Origin: Zoogloea dura
GTDB lineage: Bacteria; Pseudomonadota; Gammaproteobacteria; Burkholderiales; Rhodocyclaceae
Assembly (NCBI RefSeq): GCF_012927165.1
Contig: NZ_JABBGA010000020.1
Span: forward strand, 39,438-103,437
DNA: 64,000 nt
Direction: 5' to 3'
Position 1 is the stretch's first letter. Each line of letters opens with the position of its first letter. A model generated the notes under the pieces. That model was not told where the DNA came from, did no database searches, and worked only from the letters and a program-made list of their open reading frames with translations. The translations under genes and the position numbers were made by a program. Below, piece by piece: positions 43,696 through 54,719 of this stretch.

Positions 43696-43723
43696 CCATA
43701 TTTCAATTATTATTGAAATATGG
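43696..43723. promoter_or_regulatory. Perfect inverted repeat overlapping the arsR start codon (operator)
   Basis: CCATATTTCAAT (43696-43707) and ATTGAAATATGG (43712-43723) are perfect complements around TATT. The right arm contains the arsR start codon (43720). It is a strong candidate for the ArsR operator; binding would block the 5' end of the gene directly. Confidence 0.75.
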
Positions 43724-44109
43724 AAACGCTAAACGCCGCTGAGCTTCTCGCCGCCCTGGGCCATGAGTCCCGACTGAGCATCTTCCGCCTGCTGGTGGAG
43801 GCCGGCCCGGACGGAGTCATTGCCAGTGTGATCGGAGAGCAACTGGGTCTGCCTTCGACGACCCTGTCTTTCCACCTTGCCCACCTGAGCCGGGTCGGGC
43901 TGATCCGTGGCCAGAAGGAAGGTCGCTTCATCCGTTACTCCGCCGAGTATCCAACCATGGACGAGCTGATTGCCTTCCTGACCCGCAACTGCTGCCACGG
44001 CAAAGCCTGCCTGCCCAAAACGGCGACCTGCGACACCACGGCGAAGCGCCGCGAACTCGCGACGGGTGCCGCAGCGACCGAGAAGCTCATCACGAACCCT
44101 GCGGAGTGA
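43720..44109 (+). CDS. arsR: ArsR-family arsenic-responsive repressor
   Basis: A 129-residue winged-helix repressor (LAALGHESRLSIFRLLVEAGPDGVIASVIGEQLGLPSTTLSFHLAHLSRVGLI). It lacks the classic CVC motif in the recognition-helix region; instead cysteines cluster after the last dimer helix: C91, C92, C97, then C104. This C-terminal arrangement resembles the As(III) site described for the Acidithiobacillus ferrooxidans-type ArsR. It heads the arsC-acr3-arsN2/D-arsA operon. There is no Shine-Dalgarno before the ATG, which lies inside a palindrome, so the transcript may be leaderless or nearly so. Confidence 0.92.
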   Translation: METLNAAELLAALGHESRLSIFRLLVEAGPDGVIASVIGEQLGLPSTTLSFHLAHLSRVGLIRGQKEGRFIRYSAEYPTMDELIAFLTRNCCHGKACLPKTATCDTTAKRRELATGAAATEKLITNPAE

Positions 44110-44173
44110 GCTGACGGCCATCGGCGAACTGCGCAACAAGAGCGAACGACCCTGCTTTAGCGAGAAACAGAGC

Positions 44174-44587
44174 ATGTCTCAACTCAAGACCGTACTGGTG
44201 CTGTGCACCGGCAACTCCTGCCGCTCCCAGATGGGCGAAGCCATCCTCAACCACGAGCTGGCCGGGCTCGTGCGCGGCATCTCGGCCGGCACCGCGCCCC
44301 AGCCCAAGGTGGCCGACGGCGCCATCGAGGCCCTCAAGCTCGCCGGCCTGCCCACCGCCGGGCTGTACCCCAAAACGGTCGACGACGTCATGGACCAGGA
44401 CATCGACCTGGTGGTCAGCGTCTGCGATAACGCGAGGGAAAGCTGCCCGATCTTCCCGCGCCCGGTGACGCGCATCCACGTGGGCTTTCACGACCCCCAC
44501 GGCGAGCCGTTGGACAGCTTCCTTGCCGTGCGCGACGACATCCGCGCCCGCCTGGTGCCGGCCGTCCGCGAAGCCCTTGGGCTGTAG
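44174..44587 (+). CDS. arsC: Arsenate reductase, low-molecular-weight phosphatase type
   Basis: A 137-residue protein with the LMW-PTP P-loop LVLCTGNSCRSQMGEA and the later redox cysteines in SVCDNARESCPIFP, the arrangement of thioredoxin-linked arsenate reductases. It reduces As(V) to As(III) in the cytoplasm for export by Acr3. The true start is the ATG at 44174; the frame extends upstream to 44066 but overlaps arsR. It is followed 12 bp later by acr3. Confidence 0.93.
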   Translation: MSQLKTVLVLCTGNSCRSQMGEAILNHELAGLVRGISAGTAPQPKVADGAIEALKLAGLPTAGLYPKTVDDVMDQDIDLVVSVCDNARESCPIFPRPVTRIHVGFHDPHGEPLDSFLAVRDDIRARLVPAVREALGL

Positions 44588-44599
44588 GGAGGCGTCATC

Positions 44600-45670
44600 A
44601 TGTCCGCTGTTCAATGTGAAGTGACCGCCAAGGTGGCTGCCAGCGCCCCCATGAGCGTCTTCGAGCGCTACCTGAGCCTGTGGGTCCTCCTGTGCATCAT
44701 CGCGGGTATCGCGCTGGGCCAGCTGGCACCCGGGGCGTTCCAGGTCATCGGCCGGATGGAAGTCGCCCAGGTCAATCTGCCGGTGGGCCTGTTGATCTGG
44801 GTGATGATCATCCCCATGCTGGTGAAAGTGGATTTTGCGGCCCTGCATGAAGTGCGGCAGCACGTGCGCGGCATCGGCGTGACGCTCTTCGTCAACTGGC
44901 TGGTCAAGCCCTTCTCGATGGCCTTTCTGGCCTGGCTGTTCGTGCGTACCCTGTTTGCCCCCCTGCTGCCGGCGGACCAGATCGACAGCTATGTGGCCGG
45001 GCTCATCCTGCTGGCCGCCGCACCGTGTACGGCCATGGTGTTCGTGTGGAGCCGGCTGACCGGGGGTGATCCGCTGTTCACCCTGTCCCAGGTCGCCCTC
45101 AACGACGCCATCATGGTGTTTGCCTTTGCCCCCCTGGTGGGCCTGCTGCTGGGTATGTCGGCCATCGTCGTGCCCTGGGACACCCTGTTCACCTCGGTGC
45201 TGCTCTACATCGTCATCCCGGTAGCCCTGGCCCAGCTGTGGCGCAGGGCCCTGATGGGCCGTGGGCAGGCCGCCTTCGACGCCGCAATGGAACGCATTGG
45301 CCCCTGGTCCATCTCGGCCCTGCTGGCCACGCTGGTGCTGCTCTTCGCCTTCCAGGGCAAGGCCATTCTGGAACAGCCGCTGGTCATCGCCCTGCTGGCG
45401 GTGCCCATCCTGATCCAGGTGTTCTTCAACTCGGCCCTGGCCTACTGGCTCAACCGCCGGGTGGGCGAGAAGCACGCCGTGGCCTGTCCGTCGGCCCTGA
45501 TCGGCGCGTCCAACTTCTTCGAACTGGCCGTGGCCGCCGCCATCAGCCTGTTCGGCTTCGAGTCGGGCGCCGCTCTCGCCACGGTGGTGGGGGTACTGAT
45601 CGAGGTGCCGGTGATGTTGCTGGTGGTAAAGGTCGTCAATGCATCAAAGGACTGGTATGAACATGCGTGA
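44600..45670 (+). CDS. acr3: ACR3-family arsenite efflux permease
   Basis: A 356-residue inner-membrane protein with about ten membrane segments. The family cysteine is in LLAAAPCTAMVFVWSRLTGGDP, and the late FFNSALAYWLNRRVGEKHAVACPSALIGASNFFELAVA region contains the conserved acidic residue. It exports As(III) using the proton motive force. Its 3' end overlaps the next gene by 14 bp. Confidence 0.95.
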   Translation: MSAVQCEVTAKVAASAPMSVFERYLSLWVLLCIIAGIALGQLAPGAFQVIGRMEVAQVNLPVGLLIWVMIIPMLVKVDFAALHEVRQHVRGIGVTLFVNWLVKPFSMAFLAWLFVRTLFAPLLPADQIDSYVAGLILLAAAPCTAMVFVWSRLTGGDPLFTLSQVALNDAIMVFAFAPLVGLLLGMSAIVVPWDTLFTSVLLYIVIPVALAQLWRRALMGRGQAAFDAAMERIGPWSISALLATLVLLFAFQGKAILEQPLVIALLAVPILIQVFFNSALAYWLNRRVGEKHAVACPSALIGASNFFELAVAAAISLFGFESGAALATVVGVLIEVPVMLLVVKVVNASKDWYEHA

Positions 45671-46511
45671 ATCCCGCATCAGGCGAGCCTCTTCGGAAGA
45701 CTTCGAGGCGGTATGTCGCCTGCTGACCGATAGTGCCCTGCCAGCCGGCGACCTGACGCCCCAAAGCCTCGAGAGCTTCTATGTCACAACCGACGAGGGG
45801 CGCATTGTCGGTGTGGCGGGATTGGAGGTGGCGGGTGACTTTGCACTGCTGCGCTCGGTCACCGTGCAGCCCAAGCTGCGCCGAACGGGTCTCGGCGAGG
45901 AGTTGGTGGGCACCTGTCTTTCTCACGCCCATCACCTGCATTTGAAGGCCCTCTACCTGATTCCAAACGATGAAGAAGCCGGCGTTTTTTTTGCCAATCT
46001 CGGCTTCTCTCCGGTCAGACGTGAGGCCGTTCCTGCCGCGATCTGCGGACTCGCGGAGTTCACCCACCTCTGCCCACAAACGCACCCCTGCATGCATCGG
46101 GTGCTTGATCCTGGATTTTCCGAGGAGACTCTCATGAAAAAGCTTGAAGTGTTCGACCCGGCCATGTGCTGCTCGACCGGCGTGTGCGGTGTGGACGTGG
46201 ACCCGGTGCTGGCCCAGTTTGCGGCCGATCTGAAGTGGGTGGAGGCGCACGGCGTGACGGTGAGCCGCCACAACCTCGGGCAGGAGCCCCAGGCCTTCGC
46301 CGCCAATCCCGCGGTGGTGAAGGAGATGGAGGCCGGCATGGACCGGCTGCCCATCCTGGCGGTGGACGGACACATCGTATCCACCGGCATGTACCCGTCG
46401 CGCCAACAGTTGGTGCAGAAGCTCGGCATCGTGCTGACGACCGAGGAGAAGCCGCGTATCAAGATCGGTGCGGCCGGTGGCTGCTGCGACCCGAAGTCGG
46501 GTTGCTGCTGA
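45657..46511 (+). CDS. ArsN2-ArsD fusion: GNAT acetyltransferase plus arsenic metallochaperone
   Basis: A 284-residue open frame joining two normally separate proteins. Residues 1-~150 are a GNAT acetyltransferase of the ArsN2 type (acetyl-CoA loop VQPKLRRTGLGEELVG). Residues 160-284 are a complete ArsD, starting with MKKLEVFDPAMCCSTGVCG and ending with GGCCDPKSGCC, both cysteine pairs present. ArsD delivers As(III) to ArsA. The internal ArsD methionine (46134) has GAGGAG six bases upstream, so free ArsD may also be made from an internal start. The chosen ATG (45657) has an AAAGGA site; ATGs at 45639 and 45663 are alternatives. Confidence 0.87.
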   Translation: MNMRESRIRRASSEDFEAVCRLLTDSALPAGDLTPQSLESFYVTTDEGRIVGVAGLEVAGDFALLRSVTVQPKLRRTGLGEELVGTCLSHAHHLHLKALYLIPNDEEAGVFFANLGFSPVRREAVPAAICGLAEFTHLCPQTHPCMHRVLDPGFSEETLMKKLEVFDPAMCCSTGVCGVDVDPVLAQFAADLKWVEAHGVTVSRHNLGQEPQAFAANPAVVKEMEAGMDRLPILAVDGHIVSTGMYPSRQQLVQKLGIVLTTEEKPRIKIGAAGGCCDPKSGCC

Positions 46512-46527
46512 CCCAGGGAGACAGACC

Positions 46528-48276
46528 ATGGCCCTCCCGAACACCAACACGCGTTACCTGTTCTTCACCGGCAAGGGCGGGGTCGGCAAGACCTCCCTGT
46601 CCTGCGCCACCGGTCTGGCGCTGGCCGAGGCCGGCAGGCAGGTGCTGATCGTGAGCACCGATCCGGCCTCCAACCTGGATGAGGTGCTGGGTGTGACGCT
46701 GGGCCAGGCGCCCACCGCGGTGCCGGGCGCGCCGGGGCTGTCGGCCCTCAATATCGACCCGGAAGCGGCGGCCCACGCCTACCGGGAGCGGATGGTGGCT
46801 CCCTACCGCGGCATCCTGCCGGCGGCGGCCATCCAGAGCATGGAAGAGCAGTTCTCCGGCGCTTGCACCGTGGAGATCGCTGCCTTCGACGAGTTCTCCA
46901 AACTGCTGGGTGACCCGGCCGCCACCGCAGCCTTCGACCATGTCATCTTCGACACGGCCCCCACCGGCCATACCCTGCGCCTGCTGACCCTGCCCTCGGC
47001 CTGGGACGAATTCATTTCGTCCTCGACCGGCGGAGCCTCCTGCCTCGGCCCGCTGGCTGGTCTCGAGAAGCAGAAGGCCTTGTACGCGGCGAGCGTGGCG
47101 CGCCTGTCCAATTCCGCCGAGACCACGGTGATCCTGGTCAGCCGGCCGGAAACCTCGGCCCTGCGGGAAGCCGAACGTACCCGGGGAGAACTGGCGGAGC
47201 TGGGCATTTGCAACCAGATGCTGGCCATCAACGGCCTGTTTGCCGTGGCCCAGAGCAAGGACCGTATCGCCACTGCCATGTCGCAGCGTGCGCGGGATGC
47301 CCTGGCCGGCATGCCCTCCAAGCTGGCCGAACTGCCGGCCTGCACCATCCCTTTCCTGCCCAGGGGGACCGTCGGATTGGAGGCGCTGCGCCTGATGATC
47401 CATCCGGAAACGGCCAGTCCTACCCTGTCGAACAGCATGCCATCCACCCCGCTGCCGCCCGGTCTGGCCGGCCTGGTGGATGAGATCGCCGGTGCCGGCC
47501 ATGGTGTCGTGATGACGATGGGCAAGGGCGGTGTGGGCAAGACCTCGGTGGCCGCGGCGATTGCCGTGGCCCTCGCGCGGCGCGGCGGCAAGGTCGTGCT
47601 GTCCACCACCGACCCGGCCGCCCATGTGGCGGCCACGCTGGATGGTGCCGTCCCGGGCCTGAGCGTGACACGCATCGACCCGCGCAAGGAGGTTGCCGAC
47701 TACACCGCGGAAGTCCTCGCCAAGGCCGGCAAGAGTCTCGACGCGGGTGGCCTGGCGATGCTGGAGGAAGACCTGCGCTCGCCCTGCACCGAGGAGATCG
47801 CCGTGTTCCGCGCCTTCGCCCGCACCGTGGAGGAGGGCAGGGACGGTTTCGTCGTACTCGATACCGCACCGACCGGCCACACCATCCTGCTGCTCGATGC
47901 CGCCGAGGCCTACCACCGGGAGGTCATGCGTACCCAGGGCGACATGCCGGAGTCCGTGCGCCAGCTGCTGCCGCGCCTGCGTGATCCGGCCTTCACCCAC
48001 GTGCTGATCGTGACCCTGCCCGAAGCCACCCCCGTGCATGAGGCCGAACGCCTGCAGGGCGACCTGGCCCGGGCTGGCATCACACCCTACGCCTGGGTCA
48101 TCAACCAGTCCCTGCTCGCCAGCGGCACCACCGACCCGCTGCTATGCCAGCGCGGCAGCTACGAAGTGCCTTTCATCCGGCGGGTGGCCGATGACCTGGC
48201 GCGCCGCTGCGCCCTGCTTCCCTGGCTGGCCGAGGCACCGGTCGGCGTGGCAGGGCTCGTCCCGATGGTGCGTTGA
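46528..48276 (+). CDS. arsA: ArsA arsenite efflux ATPase
   Basis: A 582-residue protein with two homologous halves. The P-loops are FFTGKGGVGKTSLS (residue about 15) and MTMGKGGVGKTSVAA (about 331), and each half has the DTAPTGHT switch motif. It hydrolyses ATP to drive As(III) export, here with Acr3 rather than ArsB, and receives As(III) from ArsD. The ATG at 46528 follows GGGAG. It is the last gene of the ars operon and ends within a hairpin. Confidence 0.95.
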   Translation: MALPNTNTRYLFFTGKGGVGKTSLSCATGLALAEAGRQVLIVSTDPASNLDEVLGVTLGQAPTAVPGAPGLSALNIDPEAAAHAYRERMVAPYRGILPAAAIQSMEEQFSGACTVEIAAFDEFSKLLGDPAATAAFDHVIFDTAPTGHTLRLLTLPSAWDEFISSSTGGASCLGPLAGLEKQKALYAASVARLSNSAETTVILVSRPETSALREAERTRGELAELGICNQMLAINGLFAVAQSKDRIATAMSQRARDALAGMPSKLAELPACTIPFLPRGTVGLEALRLMIHPETASPTLSNSMPSTPLPPGLAGLVDEIAGAGHGVVMTMGKGGVGKTSVAAAIAVALARRGGKVVLSTTDPAAHVAATLDGAVPGLSVTRIDPRKEVADYTAEVLAKAGKSLDAGGLAMLEEDLRSPCTEEIAVFRAFARTVEEGRDGFVVLDTAPTGHTILLLDAAEAYHREVMRTQGDMPESVRQLLPRLRDPAFTHVLIVTLPEATPVHEAERLQGDLARAGITPYAWVINQSLLASGTTDPLLCQRGSYEVPFIRRVADDLARRCALLPWLAEAPVGVAGLVPMVR

Positions 48277-48288
48277 AGCGTTCAACGC
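48270..48288 (+). terminator. Hairpin overlapping the arsA stop codon
   Basis: GCGTTGAA (48270-48277) and TTCAACGC (48281-48288) are perfect complements around GCG. The arsA TGA (48274-48276) lies inside the left arm. It also sits just before the convergent histidine kinase stop. Confidence 0.5.
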
Positions 48289-48300
48289 GCCTGTCGCACC

Positions 48301-51054
<2,754 letters not shown>

Positions 51055-51301
51055 GCTGGTTCTGATCGGAATGGCGGCAAAGAGTGCCCGGGTCGCAGGA
51101 TTGGCTTATTACGTCCGCGCCGGCGGTGGCTTGAGCCTTCCCCTTGTGGCGCCGCCTGGCGGTGGCTGTTCGCGGCGCGGGGGGCTTGGCCTACAAAGCC
51201 GACAAAGCCGCTGGAGGGTTTCCGACAGAGGCCCCGCCGGCAGGCCCGAAGAATGATTCAAGTGCTTGTTGTTGAATAAGTTTCTGCTTAGTGGCAGAAG
51301 C

Positions 51302-51317
51302 TGGTCCGGAATCTGCA
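51302..51317 (+). promoter_or_regulatory. Sigma-54 (-24/-12) promoter of nifE
   Basis: TGGTCCGGAATCTGCA has GG and GC exactly 12 bases apart, as in the RpoN consensus TGGCACG-N4-TTGCW, and lies 37 bases before the nifE ATG. Deviations are TC for CA in the -24 block and CT for TT before GC. No perfect NifA site (TGT-N10-ACA) was found; the nearest is TGG-N10-ACA at 51212-51227. Confidence 0.7.
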
Positions 51318-51353
51318 TGGGGAGCTTACCCAACCCTTTGTCTGGAGATTCCG

Positions 51354-52781
51354 ATGGATGCCCGCGTATCGGCAAAGATCCAGTCCGTCTTTGAAGAGCC
51401 GGCCTGTGAGCACAACCAGAACAAGGACGAGAAAGCCCGCAAGAAGGGCTGTACCAAACAACTCTCGCCCGGTGCCGCCGCCGGGGGCTGTGCCTTCGAC
51501 GGGGCCAAGATCGCCCTGCAGCCCATCGCCGATGTGGCCCACCTGGTGCACGGCCCGATCGCCTGCGAGGGCAATTCCTGGGACAACCGCAATTCTTCCA
51601 CCAGCGGCCCGCAGCTCTACCGCACCGGCTTCACCACCGACATCGGCGAGCTGGATGTGATCTACGGGGGCGAGAAGCGCCTCTTCAAGTCGATCCGGGA
51701 AATCATCGAGAAGTACGACCCGCCGGCGGTCTTTGTGTACCAGACCTGCGTCACCGCGCTGATCGGCGACGACATCGAGGCGGTGTGCAAGCGCGCCGCC
51801 GAGAAGTTCGGCAAGCCGGTGGTGCCCGTGAATGCGCCGGGCTTCGTGGGCCCCAAGAACCTGGGCAACAAGCTGGGCGCCGAGGCGCTGCTCGACTACG
51901 TGGTCGGCACCCAGGAGCCGGAAGTCTCCACCGCCTACGACATCAACATCATCGGCGAGTACAACCTGGCCGGCGAGCTGTGGCAGGTGCGTCCGCTGCT
52001 CGACGCCCTGGGCATCCGCATCCTGTCGTGCATCTCCGGCGATGGACGCTACAACGAGGTGGCCCAGAGCCACCGGGCCCGCGCAGCCATGATGGTGTGC
52101 TCCAAGTCGATGATCAACGTGGCCCGCAAGATGGAGGATCGCTATGGCATCCCCTTCTTCGAGGGCTCGTTCTACGGCATCGAGGACATGAGCGACACCC
52201 TGCGCCAGCTGGCCGGCCTGCTGATCCAGCGCGGTGCCCCGGCCGAGCTGATGGACCGCACCGAGGCCCTCATCGCCGTGGAGGAGAAGCGCGCCTGGGA
52301 CCGCATCGCCGCCTACCGGCCGCGCCTCGAGGGCAAGAAGGTGCTGCTCATCACCGGCGGCGTGAAGAGCTGGTCGGTGGTGGCGGCCCTGCAGGAGGCC
52401 GGCCTCGAAGTGGTGGGCACCAGCGTCAAGAAGTCCACCAAGGAAGACAAGGAGAAGATCAAGGAGATCATGGGCGAGGACGCCCACATGATCGACGACA
52501 TGACGCCCCGCGAGATGTTCAAGATGCTCCGCGAGGCCCGCGCCGACATCATGCTGTCGGGCGGCCGCAGCCAGTTCGTGGCCCTCAAGGCCAAGATGCC
52601 GTGGCTCGACATCAACCAGGAGCGCCACTACGCCTATGCCGGCTACGAAGGCATGGTCGACCTGGTCCGCGAGATCTCCAAGACCCTCTTCAACCCCGTA
52701 TGGGAACAGGTGCGTGCGCCGGCCCCGTGGGACGACGTGGCCGTGCTCGACCTGAGCGATGCCGTGGCGGAGGTGGCCTGA
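51354..52781 (+). CDS. nifE: Nitrogenase FeMo-cofactor scaffold protein NifE
   Basis: A 475-residue NifD-like protein. Cluster-binding cysteines appear in EEPACEHNQ, GGCAFDGAKIAL, HGPIACEGNSWDNR and YQTCVTALIGDD, and the C-terminal region has the LPWLDINQERHYAYAGYEG-like AKMPWLDINQERHYAYAGYEGM stretch. With NifN it forms the scaffold on which FeMo-co is completed before transfer to NifDK. The ATG at 51354 has GGAG seven bases upstream and gives the family N-terminus; the frame is open further up from 51291 but covers the promoter. It is the first gene of the nifENX cluster. Confidence 0.96.
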   Translation: MDARVSAKIQSVFEEPACEHNQNKDEKARKKGCTKQLSPGAAAGGCAFDGAKIALQPIADVAHLVHGPIACEGNSWDNRNSSTSGPQLYRTGFTTDIGELDVIYGGEKRLFKSIREIIEKYDPPAVFVYQTCVTALIGDDIEAVCKRAAEKFGKPVVPVNAPGFVGPKNLGNKLGAEALLDYVVGTQEPEVSTAYDINIIGEYNLAGELWQVRPLLDALGIRILSCISGDGRYNEVAQSHRARAAMMVCSKSMINVARKMEDRYGIPFFEGSFYGIEDMSDTLRQLAGLLIQRGAPAELMDRTEALIAVEEKRAWDRIAAYRPRLEGKKVLLITGGVKSWSVVAALQEAGLEVVGTSVKKSTKEDKEKIKEIMGEDAHMIDDMTPREMFKMLREARADIMLSGGRSQFVALKAKMPWLDINQERHYAYAGYEGMVDLVREISKTLFNPVWEQVRAPAPWDDVAVLDLSDAVAEVA

Positions 52782-52814
52782 AATGAAACAACCCCCACGC
52801 TCACTGCGTTCGCT

Positions 52815-52864
52815 GCCCCCCAGGGGGGCGTCAGTACGCTCGAAGCGGTTCGGAGCGTACTGAC
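52815..52864 (+). promoter_or_regulatory. Double hairpin between nifE and nifN covering the nifN ribosome binding site
   Basis: GCCCCCC-A-GGGGGGC (52815-52829) is followed at once by GTCAGTACGCTC (52830-52841) and its perfect complement GAGCGTACTGAC (52853-52864), with further GAA/TTC pairing inside. The right arm contains the GGAG of nifN and ends one base before the nifN ATG. It can therefore fold to hide the ribosome binding site, or act as an RNA-processing or termination element that lowers NifN relative to NifE. Confidence 0.7.
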
Positions 52865-54304
52865 ATGGCAAGCGTCCGCGAAAGCAAGAAGGCCTGTGCG
52901 GTCAATCCGCTCAAGATGAGCCAGCCCCTCGGGGCCTGCTACGCCTTCCTCGGCCTGCACAACACCATGCCGATGATGCATGGCTCCCAGGGCTGCACCT
53001 CCTTCGGCCTGGTGCTGCTGGTGCGCCACTTCAAGGAAGCCATCCCGATGCAGACCACCGCCATGAACGAGGTCAGCACCATCCTCGGCGGCATGGACAA
53101 CATCGAACAGGCCCTGCTCAACATCAAGAAGCGCGCCAACCCGGCCCTCATCGCCATCGCCTCCACCGGCCTCACCGAGACCAAGGGTGACGACGTGGAT
53201 GGCTACCTGCGCCTGATCCGCGCCAAGCATGGAGAAACCCTGGCCGGCACCGAGGTGGTGTACGTGTCCACCCCGGACTACGTCGGCGCCTTCCAGGATG
53301 GCTGGGCGGCGGCGGTGAAGGCTGTCGTCGATGCCTTCTCCGAGCCGGTGACGCAACGGGTGGCCGGCCGCGTCGGCGTGCTGCCCGGCGCCCACCTGAC
53401 CCCGGCCGACCTGGAAGAGCTGCGCGAGCTGATCGAAGCCTTCGGGCTGCAGGCGGTGATGGTGCCGGACATCTCCCGCTCCCTCGACGGCCACATCCCC
53501 GAGGACTTCACCCCCACCACCCTGGGTGGGGCGACGCTGGACGACATCCGCAGCCTGGCCGCCTGCCAGCACGTGATCGCGGTGGGCGAGCAGATGCGCC
53601 CGGCGCTGGACAGCCTGGCCGCCCGCAGCGGCGTGCCGGTGACCCTGTTCGAGCGGCTCAGCGGCCTCACCGCCGTGGATGCCCTGGTGGCGCTGCTGAT
53701 GCGCCTGTCCGGCAAGCCCGCGCCGGCCCGCCTCAAGCGCCAGCGCGGCCAGCTGCAGGACGCCATGCTGGACGGCCACTTCCACCTGGGCGGCAAGCGC
53801 GTGGCGATCGGCGCCGAGCCCGACCTGCTGTTCGCCCTGGCCTCGGTGACCAGTGAGATGGGCGCCGATGTGGTCGCCGCGGTGACCACCACCCACTCGC
53901 CGGTGCTGGAGAAGGTGCCCGCCGTCGAGGTGCTGATCGGCGACCTGGAAGACCTGGAGCTGGGGGCGGTGGGCTGCGACCTGCTGCTGACCCACGCCCA
54001 CGGCCGCCAGTCCGCCACACGCCTCGGAATCCCCCTGTTCCGGGTCGGCATTCCGCAGTTCGACCGGATCGGCGCGGCCCACCAGCTGAGCATCGGCTAT
54101 CGCGGCACCCGCGACCTGATTTTCCAGCTGGCCAACACCTTCATCGCCAACATGCATGCCCATGGCCCCGAAGACTGGCCGCTGCCCGCCGAGGCCATTG
54201 CCGCCGCCCGCGGTGGCACGGCAGGGGCCTGCAATTCCGGTGGCAGCTGCAGTTGCAGCGGCGTGACCGAAGACATCGTCGTTCCCATCATTCCCGCGCG
54301 CTGA
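52865..54304 (+). CDS. nifN: Nitrogenase FeMo-cofactor scaffold protein NifN
   Basis: A 479-residue NifK-like partner of NifE. The N-terminal cluster region is KKACAVNPLKMSQPLGACYAFLGLHNTMPMMHGSQGCTSF, and NEVSTILGGMDNIEQAL and STGLTETKGDD are typical. The C-terminus carries a small Cys-rich tail (CNSGGSCSCSG) that is not part of the core fold and might bind metal. Its start codon directly follows an extensive hairpin, and the gap to nifE is 83 bp. Confidence 0.95.
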   Translation: MASVRESKKACAVNPLKMSQPLGACYAFLGLHNTMPMMHGSQGCTSFGLVLLVRHFKEAIPMQTTAMNEVSTILGGMDNIEQALLNIKKRANPALIAIASTGLTETKGDDVDGYLRLIRAKHGETLAGTEVVYVSTPDYVGAFQDGWAAAVKAVVDAFSEPVTQRVAGRVGVLPGAHLTPADLEELRELIEAFGLQAVMVPDISRSLDGHIPEDFTPTTLGGATLDDIRSLAACQHVIAVGEQMRPALDSLAARSGVPVTLFERLSGLTAVDALVALLMRLSGKPAPARLKRQRGQLQDAMLDGHFHLGGKRVAIGAEPDLLFALASVTSEMGADVVAAVTTTHSPVLEKVPAVEVLIGDLEDLELGAVGCDLLLTHAHGRQSATRLGIPLFRVGIPQFDRIGAAHQLSIGYRGTRDLIFQLANTFIANMHAHGPEDWPLPAEAIAAARGGTAGACNSGGSCSCSGVTEDIVVPIIPAR

Positions 54305-54314
54305 GGAGCCCACC

Positions 54315-54716
54315 ATGAAAATCGCATTCGCCACCCAGGACAAGGAGCGCGTGGACGCGCACTTCGGCTGGGCCAAGTACATCGCCATCTACGAGATCAA
54401 TGCCGAGGGCTACCGCTATCTCGAGACCCACGACTTCGGCGGCGAGCTGGCCGAGGACGGCAACGAGGACAAGCTGGCGCCCAAGCTGGAGGTCATCATG
54501 GACTGCGCCATCGTCTATGTGGCGGCCATCGGCGGTTCCGCGGCTGCCCGCGTGGTCGCCTGCAAGATCCATCCGGTCAAGGTGGCCGGGCCGGAACCCA
54601 TCCTCGACATCCTCGACAAGCTGCAGGACGTGCTCAAGGGCACCCCGCCGCCGTGGCTGCGCAAGGCCCTCGCCAAGGGCGAGGAACGGACTTACGACTT
54701 TGAAGAAGAGGCCTGA
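54315..54716 (+). CDS. nifX: FeMo-cofactor carrier NifX
   Basis: A 133-residue NifX/NafY-type domain protein (MKIAFATQDKERVDAHFGWAKYIAIYEI start, AIGGSAAARVVACKIHPVKV core). NifX binds NifB-co and the VK-cluster and passes them between NifB, NifEN and apo-nitrogenase. It starts 10 bp after nifN with a GGAG-type site (gaggagcccacc), and is followed three bases later by the DUF269 gene. Confidence 0.95.
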   Translation: MKIAFATQDKERVDAHFGWAKYIAIYEINAEGYRYLETHDFGGELAEDGNEDKLAPKLEVIMDCAIVYVAAIGGSAAARVVACKIHPVKVAGPEPILDILDKLQDVLKGTPPPWLRKALAKGEERTYDFEEEA

Positions 54717-54719
54717 AAA

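Noticed and set aside
51180..51282. NifA enhancer (TGT-N10-ACA) upstream of nifE
   Set aside because: All TGT and ACA triplets in the region were checked and none has the right spacing; only a TGG-N10-ACA near-match exists.
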